DNA of 64,000 nt from Kordia aestuariivivens (GCF_014397005.1 NZ_JACGWS010000016.1:1-64000); one strand, 5' to 3'. Numbered from the stretch's first letter, positions 1 to 8,484 are shown. Numbers and translations are program-made. The notes: generated from the sequence alone by a model not told the origin.

Positions 1-92
1 CTGTAAACTAACTTCGCTTTTTTATTGTGACCGTTTTTAATCTCAATTAATCAAAGCTTGAGATCAAAACAAAATTAGACCAAAAAGAAAAT

Positions 93-116
93 CGCCTAAA
101 AATTACTTTTTAGACG
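93..116 (+). terminator. Hairpin followed by T-rich tract, terminator-like
   Basis: A 10-bp stem with one mismatch (93-102 against 107-116, loop TTAC) is followed by a T-rich stretch at 120-130. It would end a gene lying to the left of the window. The rest of 1-567 holds no convincing gene on either strand, only AT-rich DNA and presumably the promoter of the gene at 568. Confidence 0.4.
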
Positions 117-567
117 ACCTCTTTTTAATTTCTATTACACAAACACTACAACTTCTTGGTTGATTTCATACTAGGCTCTCTTTAGTTTTATCTAAAAAAC
201 TAATTTTTAGACCAATAATAGTTCTTACTTCATACCCAAATCATAGGGATTCTATTACATTTTTATTTATTCAAAAAATTGATATTACGTACTACTACTT
301 GTGTTTCAAACTAGGTGCTTTTACTCCTATAAAAACAAGGGAATTACATGAAATTTAAAAGTACCTAAAAACTGAACCTTTCGATTCTTGAAAACAGAAT
401 CAGAAAAACACACTATACTTAGCATTATTAAAATATAACATCATATCTGGTTTAGGCATATTTAGTTGTAACTATATATGTATAAATCTAAGGTATATAA
501 GATCATAAAATTTGGGTGTAAGCTGAAAAACCAGTAAAGAGTAGGCAAAAAAATAACATTACAAGTT

Positions 568-1221
568 ATGAATGAATTTAATTCTCTTCTTGAGGAGTCA
601 GATCTAAAAGAATTTTCTAATCTATTTGAAGGAAGTAAAATAACAACTTTAAAACAATCGTCAAGTTTACTAACAGAAAGAAAAAACCTCTTCAATATAA
701 ATGAAACAGGTGGCGATTTATTAATTTCTATTGGTGAAACAGTAGTGATAGGAGAAGAAATGAATACGGGTATAGAGCCGCAAATTGTTTCTACTAAAAG
801 TGTTGACAAATTCAAACAATGGATTGGAAGAAACAATAAATATGCGGATAACTATCCTTGGAAAATGCCTTCTAAAGCTTGGAATAATAAAAAATTCACA
901 TCTACAGCGGAACTTAGTGCTACCGAAGTTTCAGATATAGAAAAAGCAGGTTGGATTTATTTGTTTAATGACGCGACTAAAGTAGCTGACTACAAAAATG
1001 CTATTGAGCAATACCGTGGAACTTTTGAAGCTTCAGTATATAATTTCCGTAGAATCATCATTCAACCAGGAGGAAAACTTATTCTGAAAGGTAATCCAGC
1101 AATATTATTAATTGAAGAAATGGAGATTCAAGGAAACGGACAATTTGAAACACGTGCCATTTGTCACACTTCAATAGGAAGTCTAACAAAGACAGAACAA
1201 GCAATATTTATTAATAACTAA
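568..1221 (+). pseudogene. Hypothetical protein with in-frame stops; probably decaying gene
   Basis: The ATG at 568 opens a 217-residue reading frame ending at TAA 1219-1221. It has no signal peptide and no family I recognise. The C-terminal half (about residues 165-200) has short alternating hydrophobic strands (QPGGKLILKG, LLIEEMEIQGNGQF) suggestive of a beta-solenoid-like fold. The same frame carries on after the stop with similar-looking text (IIDLISIVCNDFEIKGGHIY) to TAG 1318-1320, then on to TAA 1354-1356. This suggests a gene of about 262 codons broken by two nonsense changes, each explicable as C to T in a Gln codon. A functional truncated protein is the alternative. It lies 14 nt before the glycine-rich gene if the extended frame is counted, so the two may have been a unit. 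Function unknown. Confidence 0.5.
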
Positions 1222-1370
1222 AAAGGTAGTTATGCAAGTAATCCTTTAATAATAGATCTTATTTCTATTGTATGTAATGATTTCGAAATTAAAGGAGGAC
1301 ATATTTATGCTCAACATTAGAGCGCAAGTAACTATCAAAATATTAACAAAAACTAATTAAATTATTTATT

Positions 1371-2039
1371 ATGTCAACAGATTCCAAAAATATATCAGTA
1401 GTAGGAAGAGCAGGAGCTAACGGAGTTAAAGGAACTGACGGAGGTCAAGGAGCTAATGGAGTTAATGGTAGAAATGCACATTGTAATTGGGCAACAGGTT
1501 GTGAACAATCTACGGCTGGTAGTCCAGGAGCTTCAGGAGCACATGGTGCTCCGGGACAAAATGGCGAAGACGGTCAAGCAGCAAGTCCAGCAACCTTTAA
1601 TATTGGAGAATTAACAGGAAATATAGAAGTTTTTAGTGCTGGTGGAAACGGCGGAAACGGTGGAAACGGTGGAAGCGGTGGAAGCGGTGGAAACGGTGGA
1701 AACGGTGGAAAAGGTGATTCTAGTGGTGCTTATAGCGCAAATGGATCTCCTGGCGGAAACGGAGGCAACGGTGGTAATGGTGGAAATGGTGGAAATGGTG
1801 GAAACGGTGGTAATGGAACCACAGTCACTGTTACTTACAAAAAATCCGACCAGTATAGTATAGCAGGAAAAACAGATAAATCAGCTGTTGGAGCTGGTGG
1901 AAAAGGTGGAAACGGTGGAAGCAGCGGTGGAAGCGGAATTCCATCCGGTAGCGCAGGTCAGTCAGGTATGGTTGGAGCAGCTGGTATAAGTGGTACTATT
2001 CAAGGTACTGTGAGTGTTATTAATATTGTTGCTGACTAA
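1371..2039 (+). CDS. Glycine-rich collagen-like repeat protein
   Basis: A 222-residue protein dominated by Gly-X-Y and Gly-Gly-Asn repeats. Residues 10-75 are collagen-like (GANGVKGTDGGQGANG) and contain two Cys. Two Gly-Gly-Asn/Ser arrays lie at about residues 90-115 and 127-150, with a shorter one near 175-190. Between and after the arrays are short beta-strand-like segments (TFNIGELTGNIEVFS, GTVSVINIVAD). There is no classical signal peptide, so how or whether it is exported is unclear. The composition suggests a structural or surface protein; a substrate of the neighbouring enzymes is conceivable but unsupported. It follows the decayed gene at 568 on the same strand and precedes the prenyltransferase gene by 205 nt. 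Confidence 0.75.
   Translation: MSTDSKNISVVGRAGANGVKGTDGGQGANGVNGRNAHCNWATGCEQSTAGSPGASGAHGAPGQNGEDGQAASPATFNIGELTGNIEVFSAGGNGGNGGNGGSGGSGGNGGNGGKGDSSGAYSANGSPGGNGGNGGNGGNGGNGGNGGNGTTVTVTYKKSDQYSIAGKTDKSAVGAGGKGGNGGSSGGSGIPSGSAGQSGMVGAAGISGTIQGTVSVINIVAD
1641..1816 (+). repeat. Imperfect 9-bp tandem repeats encoding Gly-Gly-Asn
   Basis: Two runs of a degenerate 9-mer (GGTGGAAAC and variants) lie at about 1641-1711 and 1751-1816, in frame within the glycine-rich gene. A shorter run occurs near 1893-1935. Unit length is a multiple of three, so slippage would change protein length without frameshift. Confidence 0.85.
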
Positions 2040-2244
2040 TTGGTCGAATAGACAATGAACTCATCTTGACTTTCAATGTTTAACCGAAAATGAGTAGAAA
2101 CTTGTTCAGATGCGGCACTTTTTGAAAGTCATAGCAACGATACGACTAAAAAAAGTAACAAAATATGGGCGAATTTCTACCATTTTTTAGGAAATAGAGA
2201 AAGTCAAGAAGAGTTCAATAAGTAAAGAACAATTATATTTTATA

Positions 2245-4173
2245 ATGAAAGAAATATTAAGTCTAAGGAATGAGGTAAATACGTTATTGAATTTAGCTCA
2301 TTCCTATTCTGAGAATACAAAAGAAATCAATCTTTTAGGTGAAATTTTATTAGATTTTGACAAAAATTCCGCGCGTCTTGGAGGAGTTTCAGAACTCAAT
2401 AATGATGGATCACCCTTACAATTATGTTTATCTTCAAATGCTAAAAAAGTGAAGATGAGACTTATTGCTGATCCCGCATGCGAAATTTTTCAGCCCAAAC
2501 TTAGAATTGCTGCTAGTAAAAAAATCTTAGAAGAGACATTAGTTCAGACAAAAACTACTTCATTAAAAGCATACTGTGATTATTTATTTCATGAAGTCTT
2601 ACATTATGATACAGTTTCTCAACTCAATGATTTCTACAGAGGTGCTTGTTGGATTGGTGCTTCACCAGATCAACCAGGAATTGCTTTATATTTAGATACC
2701 AAACCTCTAGGAATTGAAGGTGGATGGGATATGTCAGAAAAATGGTTAGCTAAAGTGCTTCCTGATGCAAGTGAAAGTCTAAAAATTGTCCAAATTCTTA
2801 GGAAATATGCGGTAACTGCTAGTATTGGATTGGAAGCTCTTACGCCACAATTGGGAAGAGCAAAAATTTATTTTAGGTTAACAGCACCCACACTCTTACG
2901 TAATTTGGGAACCAATCCACTGAATACTCCACAAATAAACAATTTCCTTACAAAAGTGATCGCAAATCAATCCATGAGTTTATCTGGAACGGTATTTAGT
3001 ATTGGTTTTGATTTAAGTACAGGAGATTTAGAAGATGCAAAAATTGATTTATGTGGACATTGTATAACGAAATCAAATGCTGAATGGATAACAGTCATAA
3101 ATGAGCTAACAAAAGAAAACGGATTACAAAAAATAGATCTTGAAAAATCTTTATTGGATAACCAAAATGAAGTAGCTTTTTTAGGCATGGGAGTTTCTTC
3201 TTCTAATGCAACAAGAATCAATGTATACCTAAAACCTAAATGGCCAGTAAACTTTGAATCTAGTTCAGCTAATTTCAACGATTATACCCAAACAAAACTT
3301 CAAAGAGCTATTCAATATCTAATTGATATCCAAAATGAAAATGGATCATGGGGAGATTACTATTTACCAGTTGGAACATCTATAGGTTGGATAACAGCTT
3401 ATGTTGGCTATGCCCTTGCTGAGATTGGACATATTCCTGGGTTTCAAAAAGCTATGGAGGCCGCAAACAAAGCAGCCGATTGGCTAGAAAATTATAGAGA
3501 TTATGAAAAAGGTTGGGGATATAATTCAACAACCGGAGCTGATGCTGACTCTACCGCTTGGACACTTAGATTGTTAAAACTATTAAAAAGATCTACTCAG
3601 TCAAAAGATGAAGAATTTTTAATGTCATACTGGAAACCATCAGGAGGTTTTTCAACATATACAGAACCAGACCATTGGGCTGATGCGCATCCTTGCGTTA
3701 CTCCAGTAGCATATATGGCATTATCAACAAAAAATCAAGAACTGCTATATCCTGAACTCATTCAGTATCTAAAAAATAGTGCGCCAAATAATGGGCAATG
3801 GCCAAACTATTGGTGGAAGAATAACCTCTATAGTACCTATCACTATTTAGAATTATTTAAAAAATTAGAATTGTCAGAAAATGAATTCTATCAAAATATT
3901 GAGTATCCATCTAATAGAGAAACGGTATTTGAGCAAGCACTAAAAATTGGTAGTATGCAACTTCGAAATATGGATGCCACTGCTGATATTAAGAATATAC
4001 TACACACACAATTACTTGACGGTAGATTCCCTGGCGGTTTTAACCTCAGAGTTACTGATCCATCCTGTGAAAAACCATGGGAAAACCCTAAAGGAAAGTT
4101 ATATTGTGATTATGCTAGCACTATCACAACCGCAACAGTGATTAAAGTGCTAAAACTAATGATTTATGACTAA
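2245..4173 (+). CDS. Fusion of DMATS/ABBA-like prenyltransferase and terpene-cyclase-like QW-repeat domain
   Basis: 642 residues in two parts. Residues 45-335 show the strand pattern of bacterial DMATS-type aromatic prenyltransferases: a DGSPLQLCLS segment (54-63), R72, a GIALYLD strand (145-151), an R205-x-K207-x-Y209 diphosphate-binding-like motif, and a final strand with R324 and Y328. Residues 345-642 resemble prenyltransferase/squalene-cyclase repeats, with a QW motif (QNENGSW, 363-369) and a D433-A-D435-S-T-A motif close to the DxDDTA of class II terpene cyclases, with the third Asp replaced by Ser. The C-terminal part is only about one alpha/alpha barrel long. The natural reading is prenylation of an aromatic or indole substrate followed by protonation-initiated cyclisation, but catalysis by the second domain is inference. 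It is followed by PhyH, P450 and methyltransferase genes on the same strand. Confidence 0.6.
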   Translation: MKEILSLRNEVNTLLNLAHSYSENTKEINLLGEILLDFDKNSARLGGVSELNNDGSPLQLCLSSNAKKVKMRLIADPACEIFQPKLRIAASKKILEETLVQTKTTSLKAYCDYLFHEVLHYDTVSQLNDFYRGACWIGASPDQPGIALYLDTKPLGIEGGWDMSEKWLAKVLPDASESLKIVQILRKYAVTASIGLEALTPQLGRAKIYFRLTAPTLLRNLGTNPLNTPQINNFLTKVIANQSMSLSGTVFSIGFDLSTGDLEDAKIDLCGHCITKSNAEWITVINELTKENGLQKIDLEKSLLDNQNEVAFLGMGVSSSNATRINVYLKPKWPVNFESSSANFNDYTQTKLQRAIQYLIDIQNENGSWGDYYLPVGTSIGWITAYVGYALAEIGHIPGFQKAMEAANKAADWLENYRDYEKGWGYNSTTGADADSTAWTLRLLKLLKRSTQSKDEEFLMSYWKPSGGFSTYTEPDHWADAHPCVTPVAYMALSTKNQELLYPELIQYLKNSAPNNGQWPNYWWKNNLYSTYHYLELFKKLELSENEFYQNIEYPSNRETVFEQALKIGSMQLRNMDATADIKNILHTQLLDGRFPGGFNLRVTDPSCEKPWENPKGKLYCDYASTITTATVIKVLKLMIYD

Positions 4174-4241
4174 AAAACACACGATGCATTGTTATGATGT
4201 GGTTCAATTTAATTCGATCAATTTTAAAATAAATCTGAGAT

Positions 4242-5072
4242 ATGAAATATGATACTAAATGGGATATTTTTCATGATGAAGCAATGAACTCTGAATTTGC
4301 AGCGCAAGGATATCAAATACTTACAATTGATAATTTTGATGTTTTGAATGAATTGTTAGCAGTATATAATGAAACCTCTTTAAATTATAATGCTGGCTTT
4401 ACGGCAACTCTTTTAGTTCCAGATCATTCACATCGAAAACTAATTCATGAAAAAGTAGCTAGTATTTTGGCACCTACCATAAAACGTTATTTCAAATCAT
4501 ACCGACAAATGTGTTGTGGATATGCGGTAAAAAAAGGAAATGATGTCAATAGTTATATGCCATTGCATCAAGATATATCTATGGCAAAACCTGAAGGTAG
4601 AGCGGGACTAAGCTTTTGGTTTCCTTTAGTTGCTACCGATAAAGAAAATGGGAATCTTCAACTTGTGCCCAAAAGCCATCTTTTCTACCGACATGAAAGA
4701 GCCGCAGGAACATCTTTTCCTTTACTAGAACAAGAAGAGAAACTTAGAGAACATTATTTAAAGCCTATACCTACAAAACTTGGACAGGCAATTGTATTTG
4801 ACCAAACTCTATTTCATGCTTCTCCTCCGAATATGAGCGAAAAAGATAGAGTCGTAGCAACAAATGTTCTTTTGCCAGAAGAAAAACCAACTTTCTATTA
4901 TCACAGAAAAGTCGAAACCACTCCTGTTGAACTTGAAGCGTATAAAGTTGAAGATGATTTCTATTTTAGCCATCAATTAGGAACACGACCTAAAGATTTG
5001 GAAGCAATCGAGAATTTTAAAGAACATGCACCAAAAAAAGATACCTCTCTTTTTCCTAAACTGATGATTTAA
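4242..5072 (+). CDS. Phytanoyl-CoA dioxygenase (PhyH) family Fe(II)/2-oxoglutarate oxygenase
   Basis: 276 residues, normal for PhyH-family oxygenases. The iron-binding facial triad is visible as H109-x-D111 (in MPLHQDISM) and distal H192 (in LFHASPPN). R203 (KDRVVATN) sits where the 2-oxoglutarate carboxylate is bound. Segment SFWFPLVATDKENGNL (about 124-139) is the typical core before the second His. Such enzymes hydroxylate or otherwise oxidise small molecules using O2 and 2-oxoglutarate, and many act in natural-product pathways. It lies 68 nt after the prenyltransferase/cyclase fusion and 122 nt before the P450, so a tailoring role in the same pathway is likely. The substrate is unknown. 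Confidence 0.85.
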   Translation: MKYDTKWDIFHDEAMNSEFAAQGYQILTIDNFDVLNELLAVYNETSLNYNAGFTATLLVPDHSHRKLIHEKVASILAPTIKRYFKSYRQMCCGYAVKKGNDVNSYMPLHQDISMAKPEGRAGLSFWFPLVATDKENGNLQLVPKSHLFYRHERAAGTSFPLLEQEEKLREHYLKPIPTKLGQAIVFDQTLFHASPPNMSEKDRVVATNVLLPEEKPTFYYHRKVETTPVELEAYKVEDDFYFSHQLGTRPKDLEAIENFKEHAPKKDTSLFPKLMI

Positions 5073-5194
5073 AGAGACTCACTATGAATATTTACTGAAT
5101 ATGAATTATTTACATCAAGAATCATAAAAGCTTCAATAGTATCTTAGTATATTCAAAAACAGAAAAAATTACCTTAGTTGATCATTAATAGCTT

Positions 5195-6382
5195 ATGATA
5201 AAAACAGCAGATACATTTTCGATTGGCATGAAAAATCCATATCCTTCATATACATATATGCAGGAGCATTCACCAGTACATCAATTGCCATCAGGTCAAT
5301 GGATCATTTTTGATTATAAAAATGCACATGAATTATTACAAAGTCCAAAATGTTTGCATTGGGGACAAGATGAACGGGTTTTTGGAAACCTTCCTCCAAT
5401 GGAAAAAGCAATCGCAACAACCTTGTATACATTATCTCCAGGAAGTGATCGTCCGTATCGAAAGCAAATTTTACATCAATTAGCGGGGAGAAGTTTAAAA
5501 ATTGATGAAAAGTCAATGCAAGATTTGGCAGATGATTTACTGATAAATTTAAAAGGGAAAAACAACATTGATATTATCAGTGATTTTGCGCATCCTTTTA
5601 CATTCGGAACTATTTGTAGAATTATTGGAATTCCAGAAAATCAACGAGAAACATTTAGCAATTTAGTTGCAAAAATGGACGGCGGTTATTTATCTTGTAT
5701 TGATATTGAAACAGGAAAACAAACAATAGAAGGTGCCGCTTTCATTCAACAATTAAAAGAACTCATCAAACTAAAGCAAAACGAATTGGGCAATGATCTT
5801 TGTTCGGTATTGTTAGAAAGTAGTCATCAAGAACCCGATCAGGAAGCTTTTTTGATCTCCATGCTGATTTTACTGTTTTACGCAGGTCATCAAAACATGA
5901 TGAACTTTTTTGGAAATGCACTTTTAACACTACATGAACATCCCAAAATGCAGCAAGAATTTAGGGAACATCCGAAGTTACTAGACAAAGGAGTTGATGA
6001 ACTCATTCGGTATGACAGTCCGTTGCAATACATTATGCTCATCGCAAAAGAAGACATTAAGATTGATGATAAACATATTTCGGCAGGAAGTCAATTGCTA
6101 ATATCAGTAGGAGCAGCGAATAGAGATGCTTCCGTTTTTGAAAATCCTGAGCAACTCATATTAGACAGAGAACATAAACATTTAGGCTACGGAGTAGGAG
6201 CTTTTCGTTGTATTGGTGCTCGTTTGGCGCAATTGCAAGCGTCTACAGGATTAAATAGTTGGTTAAAACATGTCGTAGCATACAATCCTAAGCTAGATGA
6301 AGTTTCTTGGAGAATGCATCCTTTTGTACAACGAGGTCCAGCTTCTGTTCCTGTAAAAATTGATTGGAATGACGACAACTAA
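5195..6382 (+). CDS. Cytochrome P450 with atypical I-helix
   Basis: 395 residues, the usual size of a soluble bacterial P450. The haem-ligand loop is GYGVGAFRCIG with C339 as thiolate ligand. The K-helix ExxR motif is E269-L-I-R272, and the PERF-like region precedes the haem loop. The I-helix reads YAGHQNM (229-235), so the usual acid-alcohol pair after Ala-Gly, which delivers protons to O2, is replaced by Gln/Asn. This hints at an unusual reaction or peroxide use. The end of the gene overlaps the methyltransferase gene by 14 nt (from ATG 6369), implying co-transcription and coupled translation. No redox partner gene is visible nearby. Confidence 0.9.
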   Translation: MIKTADTFSIGMKNPYPSYTYMQEHSPVHQLPSGQWIIFDYKNAHELLQSPKCLHWGQDERVFGNLPPMEKAIATTLYTLSPGSDRPYRKQILHQLAGRSLKIDEKSMQDLADDLLINLKGKNNIDIISDFAHPFTFGTICRIIGIPENQRETFSNLVAKMDGGYLSCIDIETGKQTIEGAAFIQQLKELIKLKQNELGNDLCSVLLESSHQEPDQEAFLISMLILLFYAGHQNMMNFFGNALLTLHEHPKMQQEFREHPKLLDKGVDELIRYDSPLQYIMLIAKEDIKIDDKHISAGSQLLISVGAANRDASVFENPEQLILDREHKHLGYGVGAFRCIGARLAQLQASTGLNSWLKHVVAYNPKLDEVSWRMHPFVQRGPASVPVKIDWNDDN

Positions 6383-7106
6383 CAGTTCTTTTATTGATAA
6401 CTATGACGATATGATTCTTTCTCCAGTGATGAGAGAATTGTATAATGAGAGTGCTTTTTATAATGTAGGCTATTGGGAACATTCAAACATGCTCCTCAAA
6501 GAAGCGTGTCAAGCTTTAGTAGAAAAACATTTAGATTTGGTCAATCTTACAACAGCACCATTAACGATCTTAGATGTCGGTTGTGGTTTGGGAGCAACTA
6601 CAAATGCCATTAAAAAAAAGTTTCCCAATGCAAAAGTTACAGGAATAAATATTTCTTCTAGGCAAATTTCCTATGCACAACAACAGTATCCCAATTGCGA
6701 TTTTAAAGTGATGGATGCTGCACAACTTTCGTTCCCTGAAAATCATTTTGATTTGATTATTTCTGTAGAAGCCGTATTTCATTTTCATACGAGAGAAACT
6801 TTTTTAACAGAAGCATATAGAGTCTTAAAAAAAGAAGGAGAATTTATTTTTTCGGATGTACTCTTGTACGATTCTCATTGGGTTGGAAATTGGTCTGTTC
6901 CTAAAGAAAATATGTTGACTTCTTTAGAATCGTATCAAAACTTACTTTTAAAAACGCCTTTTCAATTAGATTTGTTTCAAGATATTACCAAAGAATCTTG
7001 GATGGGTTTTTGTCAACACATTCGTGAGAAAAAAGGAATGACAGCACTCGCCAATGGACTTCAAGAGACTATTATTGCGTATCTACTTATGAGGTTAAAG
7101 AAATAA
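6369..7106 (+). CDS. SAM-dependent methyltransferase (class I)
   Basis: ATG 6369 gives 245 residues; a TTG at 6360 would add three more residues but is less likely. SAM motif I is clear (ILDVGCGLGATT, about residues 66-77). It is followed by an acidic-loop region (VTGINISSRQISYA) and motif II/III-like segments (FDLIISVEAVFHF, YRVLKKEGEFIFSDV). The order matches the small-molecule O/N/C-methyltransferases of the UbiE/sterol-methyltransferase type. The start lies inside the P450 gene in another frame, a translational-coupling arrangement, so it probably methylates the same scaffold. It is the last gene of the 2.2-7.1 kb locus and faces the convergent lipoprotein gene. Confidence 0.85.
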   Translation: MTTTNSSFIDNYDDMILSPVMRELYNESAFYNVGYWEHSNMLLKEACQALVEKHLDLVNLTTAPLTILDVGCGLGATTNAIKKKFPNAKVTGINISSRQISYAQQQYPNCDFKVMDAAQLSFPENHFDLIISVEAVFHFHTRETFLTEAYRVLKKEGEFIFSDVLLYDSHWVGNWSVPKENMLTSLESYQNLLLKTPFQLDLFQDITKESWMGFCQHIREKKGMTALANGLQETIIAYLLMRLKK

Positions 7107-7134
7107 TTCAAGATGAGTTCAGTATAAAAATAGA

Positions 7135-7156
7135 ATCTTCATTTGAAAACGAAGAT
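7135..7156. terminator. Hairpin between convergent genes
   Basis: ATCTTC at 7135-7140 pairs with GAAGAT at 7151-7156. A-rich sequence lies to the left (7127-7132) and T-rich to the right, so it could serve both the methyltransferase gene and the convergent lipoprotein gene, whose stop it abuts. Confidence 0.45.
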
Positions 7157-7788
7157 CATTTTTTAGCAACCAATTTTTCTTTTTCCATAGATTTCATCAC
7201 AGCTTTTACATACGTATTGATTCTTTTGCTGATGTCTGATGGATCAATAACAGTATACGTTCCTGTCCAAACTAACGTTTTTTCTGCATCTTTATGCAGA
7301 CTATAAATAGCGGTTTCTATGTATAATACTTTGTATTTTTTATAATAATCTTGTTCAAAATAATCTTCCTGAGAAGTTAAGTAGCCACCAAGAAATTTTC
7401 GCAACTTATAATCAAATTTTGGCGATGCTCCTGTGCGCGATTCGTTTTCCTGAACGTTTTTTACTTGAGAAATTAACACGGTATCATAACCAACAGTGAG
7501 TAGTTTGTCTATTTGCGCTTCAATTTCTGAATCGGTTTGTTGTGTATCTTGAAACAGTTTTTTAAACACAACAGTACTTTGTATCGCATTGATATTCCGC
7601 GCATTTAATTCCGTGACGAATTTGAATTCAGAATCGCTTCGTGTTTCAAAATTAGGAGAAACACTCACCACCAATATATTCGTAGGATTAAAATCTTGAT
7701 GTTTGGGGTTTTTCCAACTATTATTTAAGTTTACAGAGGAACATCCAACAATGATAAAAGCGAATACTATTCTTATACATATTTTCAT
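7156..7788 (-). CDS. Putative lipoprotein, paralogue of its upstream neighbour
   Basis: 210 residues with a short N-terminal hydrophobic stretch and a lipobox ending in C16 (FIIVGC), so it is probably a membrane-anchored lipoprotein exposed to the periplasm. After the Cys both this protein and the one encoded at 7802-8473 have the same layout: a NSWKNP/DNWKNP motif, a strand LVVSVSPN/LIVGLTSN, then D-TVLISQV/D-TILFTKI, and a terminal strand LVWTGTYTVIDP/LIWKGYIDIVDP. They are clearly tandem paralogues. I recognise no characterised function. Gap to the upstream gene is 13 nt, so they share an operon whose promoter is at 8992-9034. Confidence 0.8.
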   Translation of the reverse strand: MKICIRIVFAFIIVGCSSVNLNNSWKNPKHQDFNPTNILVVSVSPNFETRSDSEFKFVTELNARNINAIQSTVVFKKLFQDTQQTDSEIEAQIDKLLTVGYDTVLISQVKNVQENESRTGASPKFDYKLRKFLGGYLTSQEDYFEQDYYKKYKVLYIETAIYSLHKDAEKTLVWTGTYTVIDPSDISKRINTYVKAVMKSMEKEKLVAKK

Positions 7789-7801
7789 TAGCGTAGTTAC
7801 G

Positions 7802-8473
7802 TTAGTCGATGAGTTCTTTTTTTACAGGAATAATCGTTCGTTGATTGATCAATTGTTGTTCTTCTAAAACTGCAATTGCTAGTTTTACATAATCGTCTAC
7901 AGATTCATCAATAGAAGTAGGATCTACAATGTCAATATATCCTTTCCAGATTAGTTCTCTATCTTTTGTTGGACAGATGCAATACATGGAGGTTTCCGAG
8001 TGATAAATGGTATATTGATCATAATATTCAGGATTGTAATAAATATCTTGATATCGTAAATATTCATCTGTGAATTTTCGATACGTTTCATCATAATTAT
8101 GATAATTTTCCTTGTAGGCTACTTTATCTTCCACGCCAATAATTTTTGTGAATAAAATCGTGTCAAACCCATCATCAATAAGCTTATCTTCCAGTGCTTT
8201 TAATTCCTCTTCTGTCATTTTTTCAGTTCTAAAAGAAGGATCAAAAAGTGTTAAACTTCCAACGGCTTCAGAACCTCGTAATTCGAGTTCATCTTTGAGT
8301 TGCTTTTCAAATTTTTGGCGCGCTTCTATATTTGATGTAAGTCCAACGATTAATACTTTTTGTGGTTCATACCGATCAATATCAGGGTTTTTCCAATTAT
8401 CTATCAATTGTGTGGTTGTACAGCTTATAACTGTGATAACAAGTAGTACTAGTAAAAAAAATAATCGCTTCAT
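7802..8473 (-). CDS. Putative lipoprotein, paralogue of its downstream neighbour
   Basis: 223 residues. A hydrophobic signal (LFFLLVLLVITVISC) ends at lipobox C18, followed by TTTQLIDNWKNP. The body matches the downstream paralogue strand by strand, but it is longer in the middle (a KMTEEELKALEDK helix) and has a charged tail. The family recurs in Bacteroidota as uncharacterised lipoproteins. The gene is 11 nt downstream of the 150-residue gene and is expected to be co-transcribed from the Crp/FNR-like promoter upstream of that gene, which links it to the stress regulon. No enzymatic motif is visible. Confidence 0.8.
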   Translation of the reverse strand: MKRLFFLLVLLVITVISCTTTQLIDNWKNPDIDRYEPQKVLIVGLTSNIEARQKFEKQLKDELELRGSEAVGSLTLFDPSFRTEKMTEEELKALEDKLIDDGFDTILFTKIIGVEDKVAYKENYHNYDETYRKFTDEYLRYQDIYYNPEYYDQYTIYHSETSMYCICPTKDRELIWKGYIDIVDPTSIDESVDDYVKLAIAVLEEQQLINQRTIIPVKKELID

Positions 8474-8484
8474 GACTGTGATTT

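Noticed and set aside
1-567. A short minus-strand frame reaching into this region (462-836)
   Set aside because: It overlaps the 568 gene antisense, has no family resemblance and no promoter-like start; treated as a shadow.
1219-1320. Selenocysteine or pyrrolysine recoding at the in-frame stops of the first gene
   Set aside because: The stops are TAA and TAG, no SECIS or PYLIS-like hairpin stands out, and neither decoding system is expected to read TAA.
1636-1863. 75-codon + strand frame rich in Val-Glu-Thr repeats inside the glycine-rich gene
   Set aside because: It is the frame-shifted reading of the same 9-bp repeats; low-complexity content and no start context of its own.
1641-1935. Regularly spaced repeats that might suggest a CRISPR array
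   Set aside because: The unit is 9 bp, has no spacers and is in frame with a Gly-rich protein.
6360-6368. TTG start for the methyltransferase at 6360
   Set aside because: ATG 6369 is three codons further, in the same frame, and is the more usual start; all methyltransferase motifs lie downstream of both.
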